DNA of 31,081 nucleotides from Pelargonium nanum (lineage: Eukaryota; Streptophyta; Magnoliopsida; Geraniales; Geraniaceae). Position numbers and translations under genes: made by a program. How positions within the stretch are numbered: position 1 is the stretch's first letter; every line of letters begins with the position of its first letter. The stretch spans positions 1 through 31,081 of the forward strand of contig JAYMTF010000726.1 in the NCBI GenBank assembly GCA_036897485.1. The letters run 5' to 3'. The notes below the pieces were generated by a model. That model was not told the origin of the DNA. It did not search any database and was given only the letters and a program-made list of their open reading frames with translations. This document shows, piece by piece, positions 20,311 through 30,230 of the stretch.

Positions 20311-22254
20311 TCAACCTTATCAAATTCAATATTTAACCAAGTCAATTCATTCGAATCAATATATTCATAGCTTAAATAATCCAAATACAAGAGAAAATCT
20401 TAGTTCCATTTACAAAATTAGCTGAACACCGAAAAAATACAAGACATATATGGATGATCTGTAAAGAAATCCTTACTTCAAAATGAGCATCTTCACCCAT
20501 GATTTTATCCATTTTCTTCTCTATAACTTCCTCTCTCTAATAATGTATAAAAGTTTTAAAATTCCTCTACAACACAAAATCCTAGGTGTTTACATTGTAC
20601 CACCCAAAAATATCTCAAAAAGGACAAAAAAAAATGACATTCAAGTTTTGTCGAGACAAAAGATCAAGATAGACCTTGGAATAGACTTTTAGCGTATAAA
20701 TGATCTCGAAATGATGTGTGTGACTCCTTTTCCCAAAGAGTCTTTCAAAAGCTTGAGAATTCTTATGCAATGCATGTGAAGACACCAATTTCATCGTAAA
20801 GATACTAAATCACTGATTTACTCTACGAGTCTACGTAAATCACTAATGCATGTGTATTTAGTACATGTGTTGTGCATGTGGTTTTTGGAGAGATCTGAAC
20901 CATTGATTCTACTTGAGATTTGAAGCAAGATAGAATACCCATTTTTTGAACCGGTTTGTGGGTGGGTATAGCTACAACCTAAGGCTACTTACTTTAATAA
21001 AGATAGAGAGAGAGAAAACAACATTTAGAAAGGGAGAAAGAAAAGTAAATCTCAGATATGTTCTTGTAGAAGATGAAGAAGTAAATTCACCATCAATTTT
21101 TTTTGAACTAAATGAAAAAGATTTGCATTGTGGGGAACTCGAATTTGTCATTGTTTATCATAAAAACGAGTAAGTAAATGTATTTGTAAAAAAAAAAATA
21201 CATATGTGATTTGGTTAATAAGAATTTTCCCATTAATCTATTTTCAGAATATTTTGTTCAAGGTGGGGCAATCACTTCTAATTAACTACCATTGAAGAAA
21301 ACATATTTCACTCACTGCAATTTTATTTGAAATTAAAATAATATTGTAAAAATCAATACTTTAAGATGTTTTAAATAACCATTGTCCATCTGCAACTTTA
21401 TTTCAAATTAAAATAATATTATAAAAATTAATACTTTAAGATGTTTTAAATCACCAATGTTCATCTGGAACTTATCTAACATTACTAACCCTACAGAGAA
21501 GATTAAATCTTCAAAATCTATTGACATGACTTATATGGATCGGATCTATATTTACCCATTATTTCTGCACTGTTTGTCAGTCTAGCATGAGCCACCCCTT
21601 ATCATAAAAAATAACCAATAGCTAGCCAACATGTGTCAATATATTACACATGCCCAAATAGCTTCTTTTTACTATGTACGGATCTACCACAACAACAAGT
21701 GCTCTACATTCATTTTTTTTCTTCTTTTTGCCATGAACTCCGTCCAAAGTGACTCTAAATTGACTAAAACTAACAAAACTAAGCACATTAATTTAACAAA
21801 TAAAATACAAAATAAACAAAACCAATATGTAATGACGCGAATCATGACCAAATGGCAGGATAAATGCATTAAATAGTATGAAAATGTTACGAATATCATA
21901 ACACAACACGTTTACTAATTGTGTTGTGTTTATGCTGTACTTATAAAGCATGTACAATGTAAACACAACCATTGTTAAAATAGTATGTCAAGTTGTCAAC
22001 ACAATTACATCATAACATCAGTTAATAATTTTTTACTCTCTTCTCTACCTTGCGTAACTTACTAAATCATAATATTAACTACTAACTTAAAGTAGTATGT
22101 ATGTTGTTACTAGTGTTGTGCTTGTGAAATTTTACCCCATTTCCTTTTAAAAGCTTGTCTACTCCTATTGTTCAAATTTACTGCGTTTAAGTTTTTTTTT
22201 CTCCTTAAAAGTAATTTGTATTATACTAATCACAGATCAAACATTACAAATATG
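20311..22254. other. AT-rich intergenic stretch
   Basis: No gene or known element was recognised except the 75-bp tandem repeat at 21315-21474. Open frames here are short and low in complexity. Confidence 0.5.
21315..21474. repeat. 75-bp tandem repeat, two copies and a start
   Basis: Copies begin CTGCAA at 21315 and 21390, and a third partial start CTGGAACTT is at 21465. The period is exactly 75 bp. The two full copies are nearly identical apart from scattered substitutions, and each contains AAATTAAAATAATATT and CTTTAAGATGTTTTAAAT. Confidence 0.85.
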
Positions 22255-22640
22255 AAATAGTCTACCCATTTTTTTAAGCCTGACATAGAATACAACGACC
22301 TAGCCGAACCACAAGTTGTCTGATTCGCAGACCTACTAACAAAATCAAAATCTAGACTAGCTTTATGCTCAACAAGATTCAATGTATCACGCACAATCAA
22401 ACTGAAGGCACTGGTTTTATCCTTCCCTTCGATCTGCACAACTTCTGAGACTTGAGATGCATCAAAGTCCGCCACAAAACCACTTCCAACAAGGGAAGAC
22501 AAAACAACACTTCCAACAAGGGAAGACAGACCGCAAACTCCACCAAGAGAGTAAAAACAAAATATAAAACAAATATAATAACTAAACAGTTTAAGACAGA
22601 AAAACATGAAAAGAACTAATCTATCCATAGTGAACATACT
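22255..22640 (-). pseudogene. RNase H-like (RVT_3) domain relic
   Basis: Read on the minus strand, the C-terminal half of an open frame gives GKDKTSAFSLIVRD, then ASLDFDFVSRSANQ and ARSLYSMS. This layout matches the end of RNase H-like domains found in plant LINEs and related genes, where SFVRRSAN is followed by AHxLAR. Here the AH is replaced by TTCGS. The N-terminal half of the open frame is hydrophobic and unlike the domain, and it includes a 27-bp in-frame duplication. Probably a retroelement relic; a diverged host gene is less likely. Confidence 0.5.
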
Positions 22641-22806
22641 CTCACGAATTAGTCAATAATGAAGGCGAAGATGATAGTACGCTGTTTGCAAGTGGATTGA
22701 GAGAGATGAGCCAATAGTGATGATGAAACCAACGGAAGAACAAGACTAATCAGGTCGAATTTGCTCAATCTGTGTTTATTCGATTAAAGTAATGCACGCA
22801 AAAACT

Positions 22807-22849
22807 TTTGAACCACCGCCAATCCAGAAAAGATCAACGGTGGTTCAAA
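22807..22849. repeat. Perfect 12-bp hairpin
   Basis: TTTGAACCACCG (22807-22818) and CGGTGGTTCAAA (22838-22849) are exact inverted copies with a 19-base loop. The sequence around it has no coding signal. Confidence 0.7.
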
Positions 22850-23290
22850 CAAGAAACTTTGATGAATAACTAACTACGGCAGCTAGGGTTTCTAGAGGAA
22901 GAGAGAGGAGAAAGAGAGTTTTTTTTTTAGAGTTACTGCCTTTAAGTTATGAGAATGAAAATATAGAATAAGGACATCAATTGTATTTTCTTCATCTCTT
23001 GTTTAAATAAAATGTATCATTTTGATTTTTGAACACTATTATAGTATTATTAAACATGTTCTAATTGTATTGACTCATACAATATATATCAACGGAGTGC
23101 TTGTTTGGAAACTTCATAATCCAAAAGCCGATGGAGTAAAAGGAGACAATACGAACTTTTGGTGAAATAGATGTTTGGATGACTTATCAAATTTTGGGCA
23201 ACTTACCAAATTATTTTTCAAGCCAAAATTAACGTGGTTAGACCCAACCAATTTAATGAATAAAATAACAAGATACTATTAACCATTTGG

Positions 23291-23429
23291 TTGACTACTT
23301 AGTTCACAATTGACCAAAAAATTATAGTTGATTTATACGTATTAGAGTTGACATGTACTATGTGGTTGACCTATTAAACTACTCACAAACACCTACGTGG
23401 TTGACCTCTACATTTATAAAGTTGTTGAC
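23291..23429 (+). promoter_or_regulatory. Cluster of six TTGAC (W-box core) motifs
   Basis: TTGAC occurs at 23291, 23310, 23348, 23366, 23401 and 23425, all on the plus strand; four are TTGACC. TTGAC(C/T) is the WRKY binding core. No gene start lies nearby in the right place, so a regulatory role is only a possibility. The copies may instead reflect a local repeat built on GTGGTTGACC. Confidence 0.3.
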
Positions 23430-24079
23430 CTACTATTATCTAGTAAACGAAAACAAAGAACAACAGAGGAGATGAGTTCATATCAGCAATAGAAGAGATA
23501 AGTTTACGTTATATGAGTTAAAGATATAAAATTTTGTACAAATTAAGGGACAAATATGAGAGATATTTTTGTCTCTCTTTTTTTTTCCCAAAACCGAAAC
23601 AATTGTCTTCTTCAAAGAAAGAGGTACAAAAGGTTAAGTGAAGGAGTTTTAAGCCCAAAGCGCTTAGTCCAAAATAAGCATTTGATTGACTACTTGTGGA
23701 AAGAGATATATCATACGTGCCATGTTCAAAAAGAGGCAAGACGAACCTCCTCGTTGGTATCGAATGAGCTAGAATTGTTTGATCCATTGAGTAGGGTTTC
23801 AAAATGTGAAGATTTAGAGATTTTCACTCAATCGGTGAATTTAGAGGATGTTTAGATTAGTTTCGTAAAATAGTTCATAAGCAGATAGAACTTACCAAGC
23901 ACGTAACTATAAGAGCTCGTTTAATGCTTATAAGCTTTTTTGACCAACTTATAAGTTTACACGATCACCCTCTAATATTTGAGTATATGAAATCTTTTAA
24001 AAAATAAAATAAAATATTCTAGTAAGTGGAGATGGAATTGACATTTCACATATAAATCACACTCAATTCTACAAAAGAA

Positions 24080-24470
24080 AAAATGTCCAAAATGATTCCT
24101 GAACTATCCAGTTTGTATTATTTTGGTCCCTGAACTATCAAACGTGTCATTTTAGTCTAAAAGATAAACGAAAGAGCCGTTATAATTCAAACGTTTCCAA
24201 AAACTGAGCCCCGTCAGGACATTCCGTCCAAATACTGACGAAATCCGTTAAGTCTTGATGACATGGAATTTTAAAAAAATATTTTTTTTATTGAAAATTT
24301 AACGGTTCCGTCAGTGATTTTGACAATATGTCCTGACGAGACTCGATTTTTAGGAATCGTTTGGATTAAACGGCTCTTTTGCCTATCTTTTGAACTTAAA
24401 TGACACGTTTGATACTTCATGAACTAAAATAGCACGAACGAGATAATTCAAAGACCATTTTGACCCTTTT
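24080..24470. repeat. Foldback (long inverted repeat) element near cpSRP43
   Basis: Two arms of about 170 bp pair along their length. Perfect blocks include TATCAAACGTGTCATTT (24136-24152) with its complement at 24398-24414, and CGTCAGGACAT (24212-24222) with its complement at 24328-24338. The outer ends are TGTCCAAAATG and, inverted, GGGTCAAAATG. The centre is A/T runs. This is MITE/foldback design, superfamily not determined. It ends about 100 bp beyond the cpSRP43 stop codon. Confidence 0.7.
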
Positions 24471-24571
24471 TCCTCTCCAAAATTATATGACCACGTTCCT
24501 CAACTCAAGTGAATTACATAAACATTCAATAAAGAAGAAAATCTACTTTCACTGATCCGCTGTAGTCTCGC

Positions 24572-25657
24572 TCAACTGAGGTCCTTGCCATCATTAAAGT
24601 CATTAATCAAATCAGGGTCCACATTCTCCTCAGGCTCCCACGTGGCATCATCAATATCCGTCCATTTGACCAGATACTCCATCTTCCCATCATCTCCCAT
24701 TCGCTTCCCAATCACACCCTCCGCCACAGCGTATTCCAGCCCCTCCTCGAAGTCCCGCACCAGATCCTCCCCTATGGACCCCACCTTCACCCACGCGCAA
24801 TCCTCACCGTCCTTCCATCTCACCAGATACTCCGTCTCATCTCCTTTCCCTCTCTTCTCCAGCAACTCCTGCACCTCCGCGTACTCGAACACCGCCCCCT
24901 CCAGCTCCGCCACCACCGCCTCCAGCGCCAGCCGCCGCGCGAACGCCGCCGGATTCCCCTTCGGCGTCGCCTTCAGGATCTCCCGAGCCAGATCCAGCGC
25001 CGTCCGCCCCTTCTCGTCCTCCACCTCCGGGTCCGCCCCCGCCGCCAGCAGCTCCTTCACCGCCCCCGGCCGGACGTACCCCGCCGCCATGTGGAGCGCC
25101 GTCAGCCCCCCGCCGTTCTCGCGGTGGTCCAAGTCGGCGCCGGCGGAGGATAAGATTCTTATACAGGGCTCGGATCCGAGCGCGGCGGCGAAGAGGAGGG
25201 CGGTGCGGCCCTCCGCGTCGACTGCGTCGATGTCGCGGCCGTCGGCGGCGGAGAGGATGTTGGCGAGGGCGGAGTCGTCGGCCTTCTTGGCGGCGGTCCA
25301 CCAGGGGGACTCGTACTCGGCGACGACGTCTTTGGCGATGAAGTCGGAGGGGAGCCAGGAGGGGTCGTGGCCGTCTTTCCACTCGATGAGGTACTCCATG
25401 CCGGCGCCGGCGGGGGGCGCTCGGCTGCCGATGATCCTGCTGACCTCGCCGTAGGACTCATCTTGATCGGAGATTGAATCGGGGAGTGTGTTGAGGGTTT
25501 GGTTTTCTTGATTTTGGGTTGCGAAGACGGCGAGGCTGAGCTTGTGGCGGTGGTGGTGGGTGGGTTTGAGGCGGAGAGAATTGGCGGGAAAGGAGAATTT
25601 GGGAGGAACCTTGAGGTGGGGATGAGATATTGGGTCAGTGAACACTGCAATATCCAT
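24572..25657 (-). CDS. CAO: Chloroplast signal recognition particle 43 kDa protein
   Basis: A single intact exon encodes 361 aa. An N-terminal chloroplast transit peptide is likely (about residues 1-46, rich in Ser, His and basic residues). Then come chromodomain 1 (about 70-117, [16 protein letters not shown]), ankyrin repeats (about 121-250; clear units [12 protein letters not shown] and [27 protein letters not shown]), chromodomain 2 (about 257-308, [14 protein letters not shown]) and chromodomain 3 (about 311-355, [20 protein letters not shown]). This order is unique to cpSRP43. Family knowledge: it acts in the stroma with cpSRP54, chaperones light-harvesting chlorophyll-binding proteins through its ankyrin repeats, and hands them to ALB3 at the thylakoid. 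Chromodomain 2 binds cpSRP54. Lack of introns and length fit the family. The coding sequence is far more GC-rich than its flanks, especially at third positions, which creates long antisense open frames with no meaning. Confidence 0.96.
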   Translation of the reverse strand: MDIAVFTDPISHPHLKVPPKFSFPANSLRLKPTHHHRHKLSLAVFATQNQENQTLNTLPDSISDQDESYGEVSRIIGSRAPPAGAGMEYLIEWKDGHDPSWLPSDFIAKDVVAEYESPWWTAAKKADDSALANILSAADGRDIDAVDAEGRTALLFAAALGSEPCIRILSSAGADLDHRENGGGLTALHMAAGYVRPGAVKELLAAGADPEVEDEKGRTALDLAREILKATPKGNPAAFARRLALEAVVAELEGAVFEYAEVQELLEKRGKGDETEYLVRWKDGEDCAWVKVGSIGEDLVRDFEEGLEYAVAEGVIGKRMGDDGKMEYLVKWTDIDDATWEPEENVDPDLINDFNDGKDLS

Positions 25658-25984
25658 GGAATCAATTGGTGTTTTTAGGGTTTAGGTTTATTGATGATTT
25701 TGTTTCAAGAGGAGGAGAGTGAGAGTGAGAGTTAGAGATGAGTCTCATTAGTGGAAATCTTGGAGGAACTGGTTGGGGATAAGGAACCACATCCGTTTAC
25801 ATTACCCATTTTCATGCTTGTTGTTTTGTGTATCTTTTTTTTTCTTTTTCAAAGAATTTCTTTCAACCACGAGAACAAAATAGGGGAGAGGCTATTTCTA
25901 TTTTGTGGCCAGGATTCGTGGGCAATGGTTGCCCCAAGGAAGCAGGGAGCATTGGTACAATGAATAGTTCTTATAAAAAAAAAA
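25658..25984. other. cpSRP43 upstream region
   Basis: This is the probable 5' UTR and promoter of cpSRP43 (minus strand), with a GA/CT-rich stretch near 25705-25740. At its far end, the plus strand reads AATAGTTCTTAT followed by ten A at about 25975-25984, like the 3' end of a retrocopy abutting the minus-strand LINE. No element could be named. Confidence 0.4.
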
Positions 25985-28922
25985 TTGATAGACAAGCGGT
26001 ACTTTCATTAATAAAGTTAGAAAGCGAATAAAAGTACAAGAACGTAAAGAAAAACAGCTAAAAGCTAACCCAAAGTCAAGCTAGGATCACAACACCAATC
26101 ATCAAAAGAGAAATGAATCGATGCCGGGTCAAAAATATACGGATTAAGAGAAACAAAAACTTTTAATCTACAGCCCCAGGTCATCCGAACTCTGAAGCTT
26201 GACATCGAAGAAAAGAGAATTCCGAGCCAACCATATGAACCAAAGAACCATTGAGCACAAAATGGCCCAAAATTTACGTTGACGTGGCGAGCCGTGAAAG
26301 GGAGATGGCCATGTTAATAATAATCCAAAACAATTCGCCGAGAAAATCATAAGAATAGACCACCATTGCAAAATAATTGCCCAAACCCGGCCTACCCAAT
26401 CACACTGGAGGGAGGAGGTGCGAGCAATCCTCCGGAAAAGCATCACAAAACTGAAACAAAAGGCTGAGGTCGCTGGCAAAATACCTTTGTTATGCAAAAA
26501 AAAAAAAAAAACGAGGCACATGAAGCTATCTAAAGCTGCAAGCCACGTGAAACTCTAAATATCGAGCATGATAAACGACCTCCAAATCAGCCTATGGTAA
26601 GCGAAGCGAGTGTGAGGCAGCTAGGAGTATAAAACATAATAAGCCTGCTTGGTAGAGAACTGACTAGCCCGGGCATAGAGCCAACGTAGCTTGTCCAGAG
26701 TAGATACTTGTAGGTGAACGGAAGAGATGGTTGAGCAGAGCTGATCAAGAGAATCCTACTGGTAGAGCACAAGATAGTCAACTATGACAATAAATAGTAT
26801 ATTTTCTGATTGTAATCTTCATGTAATCTCCATGATTTACTTGCTTGATTTCTTGTATTTAGATCCTAGTTTACAGCCATAACTTTGGGAATAATGTTCC
26901 CTCATTATGTGTATATATTGTGACCACTGTCATGAATGGAAATCATCTTTTATCCAAATCCTTTACCTACTACTAACCACCGCCTGAAGTGGAAAGATGA
27001 TTATGGGAGTGACGAGTCCGCTAAGAAGAAAGAAACCGATTGTTTTTTGTAGCGACAGAGCGAAAACAACCTCGAAAAATCATTCACCAAGGTCGAGTCC
27101 GAAACCCAATGATCAATCCACAATTTGATGGACTTCCCATCCCCAAGCACCCATCGAAATCATCCTCTGCCAACGAGATTAGAGAACCCGGGAACATGCT
27201 GCAATTGGAAGAGTTGACAGACGATAGCGAAAAGGTGGCTAGGGAAGACATCCTAAAGCGACCATGATTCCGGATCCCAATTGTAATTTCCACATAAAAT
27301 ACGCTTCCATAACGAACTCGATTGCGAAGCAAAGCACTACCACCATTTCGCTAATAAATTGATATTAGCGAGTTGTAATTGACGGATTCCGAGACCTCCA
27401 TGAACACGCTTTGAGGTAACCACTGACCAATTGACCTTGCATAACCCACGTTTAGATGCACTACTCGACAAGAGAAAACGACGCTCAATATGCTCAAGCA
27501 AATGGATGACCGATTTAGGTGCTCGAAACAAAGACATATAATATAACGGTAGAGACATCAATGCCGAACGAATGAGAGTAATACGCCCACCAAAAAAGAT
27601 GTAGCGTCTATGCCAAAGGGCCAACCGATTTCGAAAATTTTCAACAATAGTGGACCTCGAGTTCACCCGGCGAGGGCTACAACCGAGTTGGAACCTGAGG
27701 TAGGTGATTGGAATCAAAGTAGTACAACAACCCAGGGAAACAACCATAAGGCGTGAGGAATCAGAAGAGATGTTAAGACCAATCTATCGAGATTTGTGAA
27801 AATTAATCTTAAGGCTTGATACCAATTCGAAACTATGCAAGACGAATTTAACATAATGAACGAACTGATCCGAATCAACAACATCCAAAAAGAGAATTGT
27901 TTCATCTGCAAACTGTAAGTGGGAAATAGAAAGATGACCAACCCGAATACCATGATACCGGTGTTGTTCCTTGACCTTTAGAAGAAGAAAGTGAAGAGCC
28001 TTTGTGTCAATGAGTATAGAAATGGTGAAAGAGGACAACCATACTTCACCCCTTGCGAGGAACGAAAATCTCGGGTCGGCGAGACATTAAGCATCATCGA
28101 AATAGAAGAAGCCAAACAACCACTATCCACAACCAATATTTCAAGCCAAAACCCATAGAAATAAGGCACTGATCAATGAAAACCAGTCGAAAGCTTGCTA
28201 GAAATCAAGCTTAAGAATAACCGAAGGCCTTCGAGATGAAAGAACCAAATAAATTAGCTCGTCGACAATGAGAATGCTATCAAGGATCTGGCTATTCTTT
28301 ACAAAAGTGTTCTAGGCATCGCTAATTAAACCTCCAATATAAGGCTTGAGACGTTTCGCGAGAAGTTTAGCAATGAACTTGTAAAGGCCCGAGACAAGAC
28401 TAATAGGCCTATAATCATTCAAACTTAGAGGCGCACTCGACTTTGGGATAAGGGCAAGGACAACCGAGTTTAGACCTTTCCCAAATATACATGTAACATG
28501 GAAACTTTGAGCAAATGCAAGAACTTCGGCCTCAACAATATTCTAGCAATATTGAAAAAAGAACATACTATAACCGTCAGGCGCAGTCGCACAAGTACTG
28601 CGTTGGAAATTGCTGACCTAAGCTCGCCCATGGCGAATGACTTTTCAATATCCGACCGTGCATCACCTGAGAGGGTTTTAAAAGCAAAATTAGTGATAAT
28701 AGGTCGGTTTCCAGCGGAGGCCGAAAGACACTCTTTGAAAAAACCTCGAGCCAATTCTTTAACAATTACCAGATTTGAGACCCAAGGACCCGACTCCATG
28801 AGACTCGTGATTCGGTTATTAGACTAAAGAATCAAAGCACATCTATGAAAAAAATCGGTGTTCCGATCAACCTCCGCCAACCATCGAAAGCGCGACTTCT
28901 ACTTCCAAAGTAAGGAAAGCTC
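25985..28922 (-). mobile_element. LINE ORF2 relic without RNase H, broken by an insertion
   Basis: On the minus strand, from high to low coordinate: a linker FRWLAEVDRNTDFFH near 28860-28910; pre-RT and RT parts (PWVSNLVIVKELARGFFKE; QGVKYGCPLSPFL near 28070); the active-site block HLQFADETILF near 27900 (family FADD, here FADE); the thumb-side region with NRLALWHRRYIFFGGRITLIRSAL near 27620; WVLGDGKSIKLWIDHW near 27130; then, after an insertion, FSTKQAYYVLY near 26650 and the zf-RVT part ending LWFIWLARNSLFF near 26220. The 3' UTR runs to about 25985 and ends TATCAA. Many stops and frame changes are present. There is no RNase H domain, unlike the plus-strand LINE at 2985-5960. Confidence 0.8.
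26785..26960. mobile_element. LTR-like insertion inside the minus-strand LINE
   Basis: LINE homology is interrupted between about 26970 (FRRWL on the minus strand) and about 26745. The intervening sequence contains TCTTGTATTTAGATCC and TATGTGTATATATTGTGACC, promoter/terminator wording that resembles copia solo LTRs. Possible ends are TGACAATAAA and TTTTATCCA. No target duplication was confirmed and borders are approximate. Confidence 0.4.
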
Positions 28923-28924
28923 GC

Positions 28925-29128
28925 GAGATGTTGGTCAGTATCGACGCCTCGTTGGTCGGTTATTGTATCTCACTATAACTCGTTCAGACATTAGTTATGT
29001 TGCTCACATCCTAAGCTAGTTTATGCATGCTCCGCGTCAATCCCACTTTGATGCCACCCTCCATGTTTTGCGTTATCTCAAGGGAATGAACCCCAGATGT
29101 GTGTTCGGGGAACCGTCTTTAGTGTGAG
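28925..29128 (+). mobile_element. Ty1/copia RT C-terminal fragment
   Basis: From 28933 the plus strand reads GQYRRLVGRLLYLTITRSD, then ISYVAHILS, a TAG where the family has Gln, then FMHAPRQSHFDA and LRYLKGMNP. This is the highly conserved end of copia reverse transcriptase. Homology stops near 29111. No LTR was seen. It directly abuts the 5' side of the minus-strand LINE relic. Confidence 0.75.
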
Positions 29129-29940
29129 AATCAGAATGTCTGCACAATATTAGGTAAATAAGATTGAAAATTCGAAAATCATCGAAGAACATGAAGAGTG
29201 GTAGAGAGATTTTTTGTGCTTTTCGAAGTGAAGAATGGAAAAAAAAAATGAATCCCTTTTTAATTTGGTCCAGCAAACCTGCTACAGCAGGTCACTTACC
29301 TCCACGTCAACAAATATATGTCACGTCACCCTTCCACGTCAACTTCTCGTCCATATTAGCCTTGGACCAAATTATAAAAAATAGAAACTACAGGAGTTAG
29401 AATTAATGAAAAAAGTACACGAGGACCAACTATATTGTTTGAGAAAATACAAGAGGTCTGGAACCGAATTGTTCAGAGAAAGTAGATGAAAAGTAAGTTC
29501 TTGTACTTGAACTCTAGTTTTGATATTTTATTGACCGAAATGTTTGTTTTCATGGTCATCTTCCTATAGGCTCTCTTCTATGGCATTCACACGAGTTTGA
29601 GCTCAAAATCTGTATTGACAATGAGAAAAAACAAGCTCCTCTCTTCTATGGCATTCACACATGGTCATCTTTCTCCTATGGGCTCTCTTCTGTGGCTGTG
29701 ATAGCACATGGATCCTGCATTTTCATAACATCATTCATGTCAGCTGAAGCTAAAGCTAGTCAAATCATTTCATTTCTTGGCCTAACTTAGGCATGCTCTA
29801 GTTTTCACTTGTTGTGCCACTCAACTACCAATGTTACTTTGTTTCTTCTCTCTCTATATATGACTATATTCAAAGAACCAAACCAACAAAAGCTAATCAG
29901 CCAATTATATTCTCAACTAGAATTGACTTTTAGAATATAT
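29129..29940. other. Intergenic, with a local direct repeat
   Basis: No gene was recognised. CTCTCTTCTATGGCATTCACAC occurs at 29571-29592 and 29639-29660, and a third related CTCTCTTCTGTGGC is at about 29683. ATGGTCATCTT precedes the first and third copies. Confidence 0.55.
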
Positions 29941-30230
29941 CACCACGAACAAATTTGCGATCGTGACAAAAAAAATTTGTCAAAAATTTATGAACTTCAA
30001 TCACAAAATGTAATTTGTAACAAAACTGTGACATAATAATTCTGTCATTATTTGAGTTGTCACAAATTGTTGTGACAAAAATTTTCATCAGAAATGTGTG
30101 TGTGACGGAAATTTCCGTCACAAATGCGTGTGTGACGGAAAATATGATTTATTTCGCAATTTGTGACAAAACTGCGGGGGAAAATTTTCTCTCACAAAAT
30201 TTCCGTCAAAATTTGACCTTTTTTTTAGGG
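29941..30230 (+). mobile_element. Small CACTA-like DNA element, copy 2
   Basis: This starts CACCACGAACAAATTTGCGATC, which lines up with CACTACAAGAAAACTCGCGATC at the end of copy 1 (16 of 22 bases). It continues with TGTGACGGAAATTTCCGTCACAAATG-type subterminal words in both orientations and ends in a T run followed by TAG near 30230. It is about 290 bp with no coding capacity. It matches the reverse complement of 11830-12076 along most of its length. Confidence 0.6.

Larger units (their letters stand above)
22641..24079. other. AT-rich intergenic stretch, no gene
   Basis: This contains the hairpin at 22807-22849 and the TTGAC cluster at 23291-23429. An open frame at 23556-23855 has no family signature and overlaps repeat-like wording (AGTCCAAAATAAGCATTTGATTGACT). 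Nothing coding is supported. Confidence 0.5.

Noticed and set aside
23556-23855. 99-codon open frame on the plus strand
   Set aside because: No family signature, no splice or promoter support, and its middle matches repeat-like wording.
24585-25665. Long open frames on both strands overlapping cpSRP43
   Set aside because: Shadows of the GC-rich cpSRP43 coding sequence. The minus-strand frame 24572-25657 alone has the complete domain set.
26587-26781. Open frame first taken as LTR-associated
   Set aside because: A neighbouring minus-strand frame gives LINE zf-RVT wording (FSTKQAYYVLY), so most of it belongs to the LINE relic.
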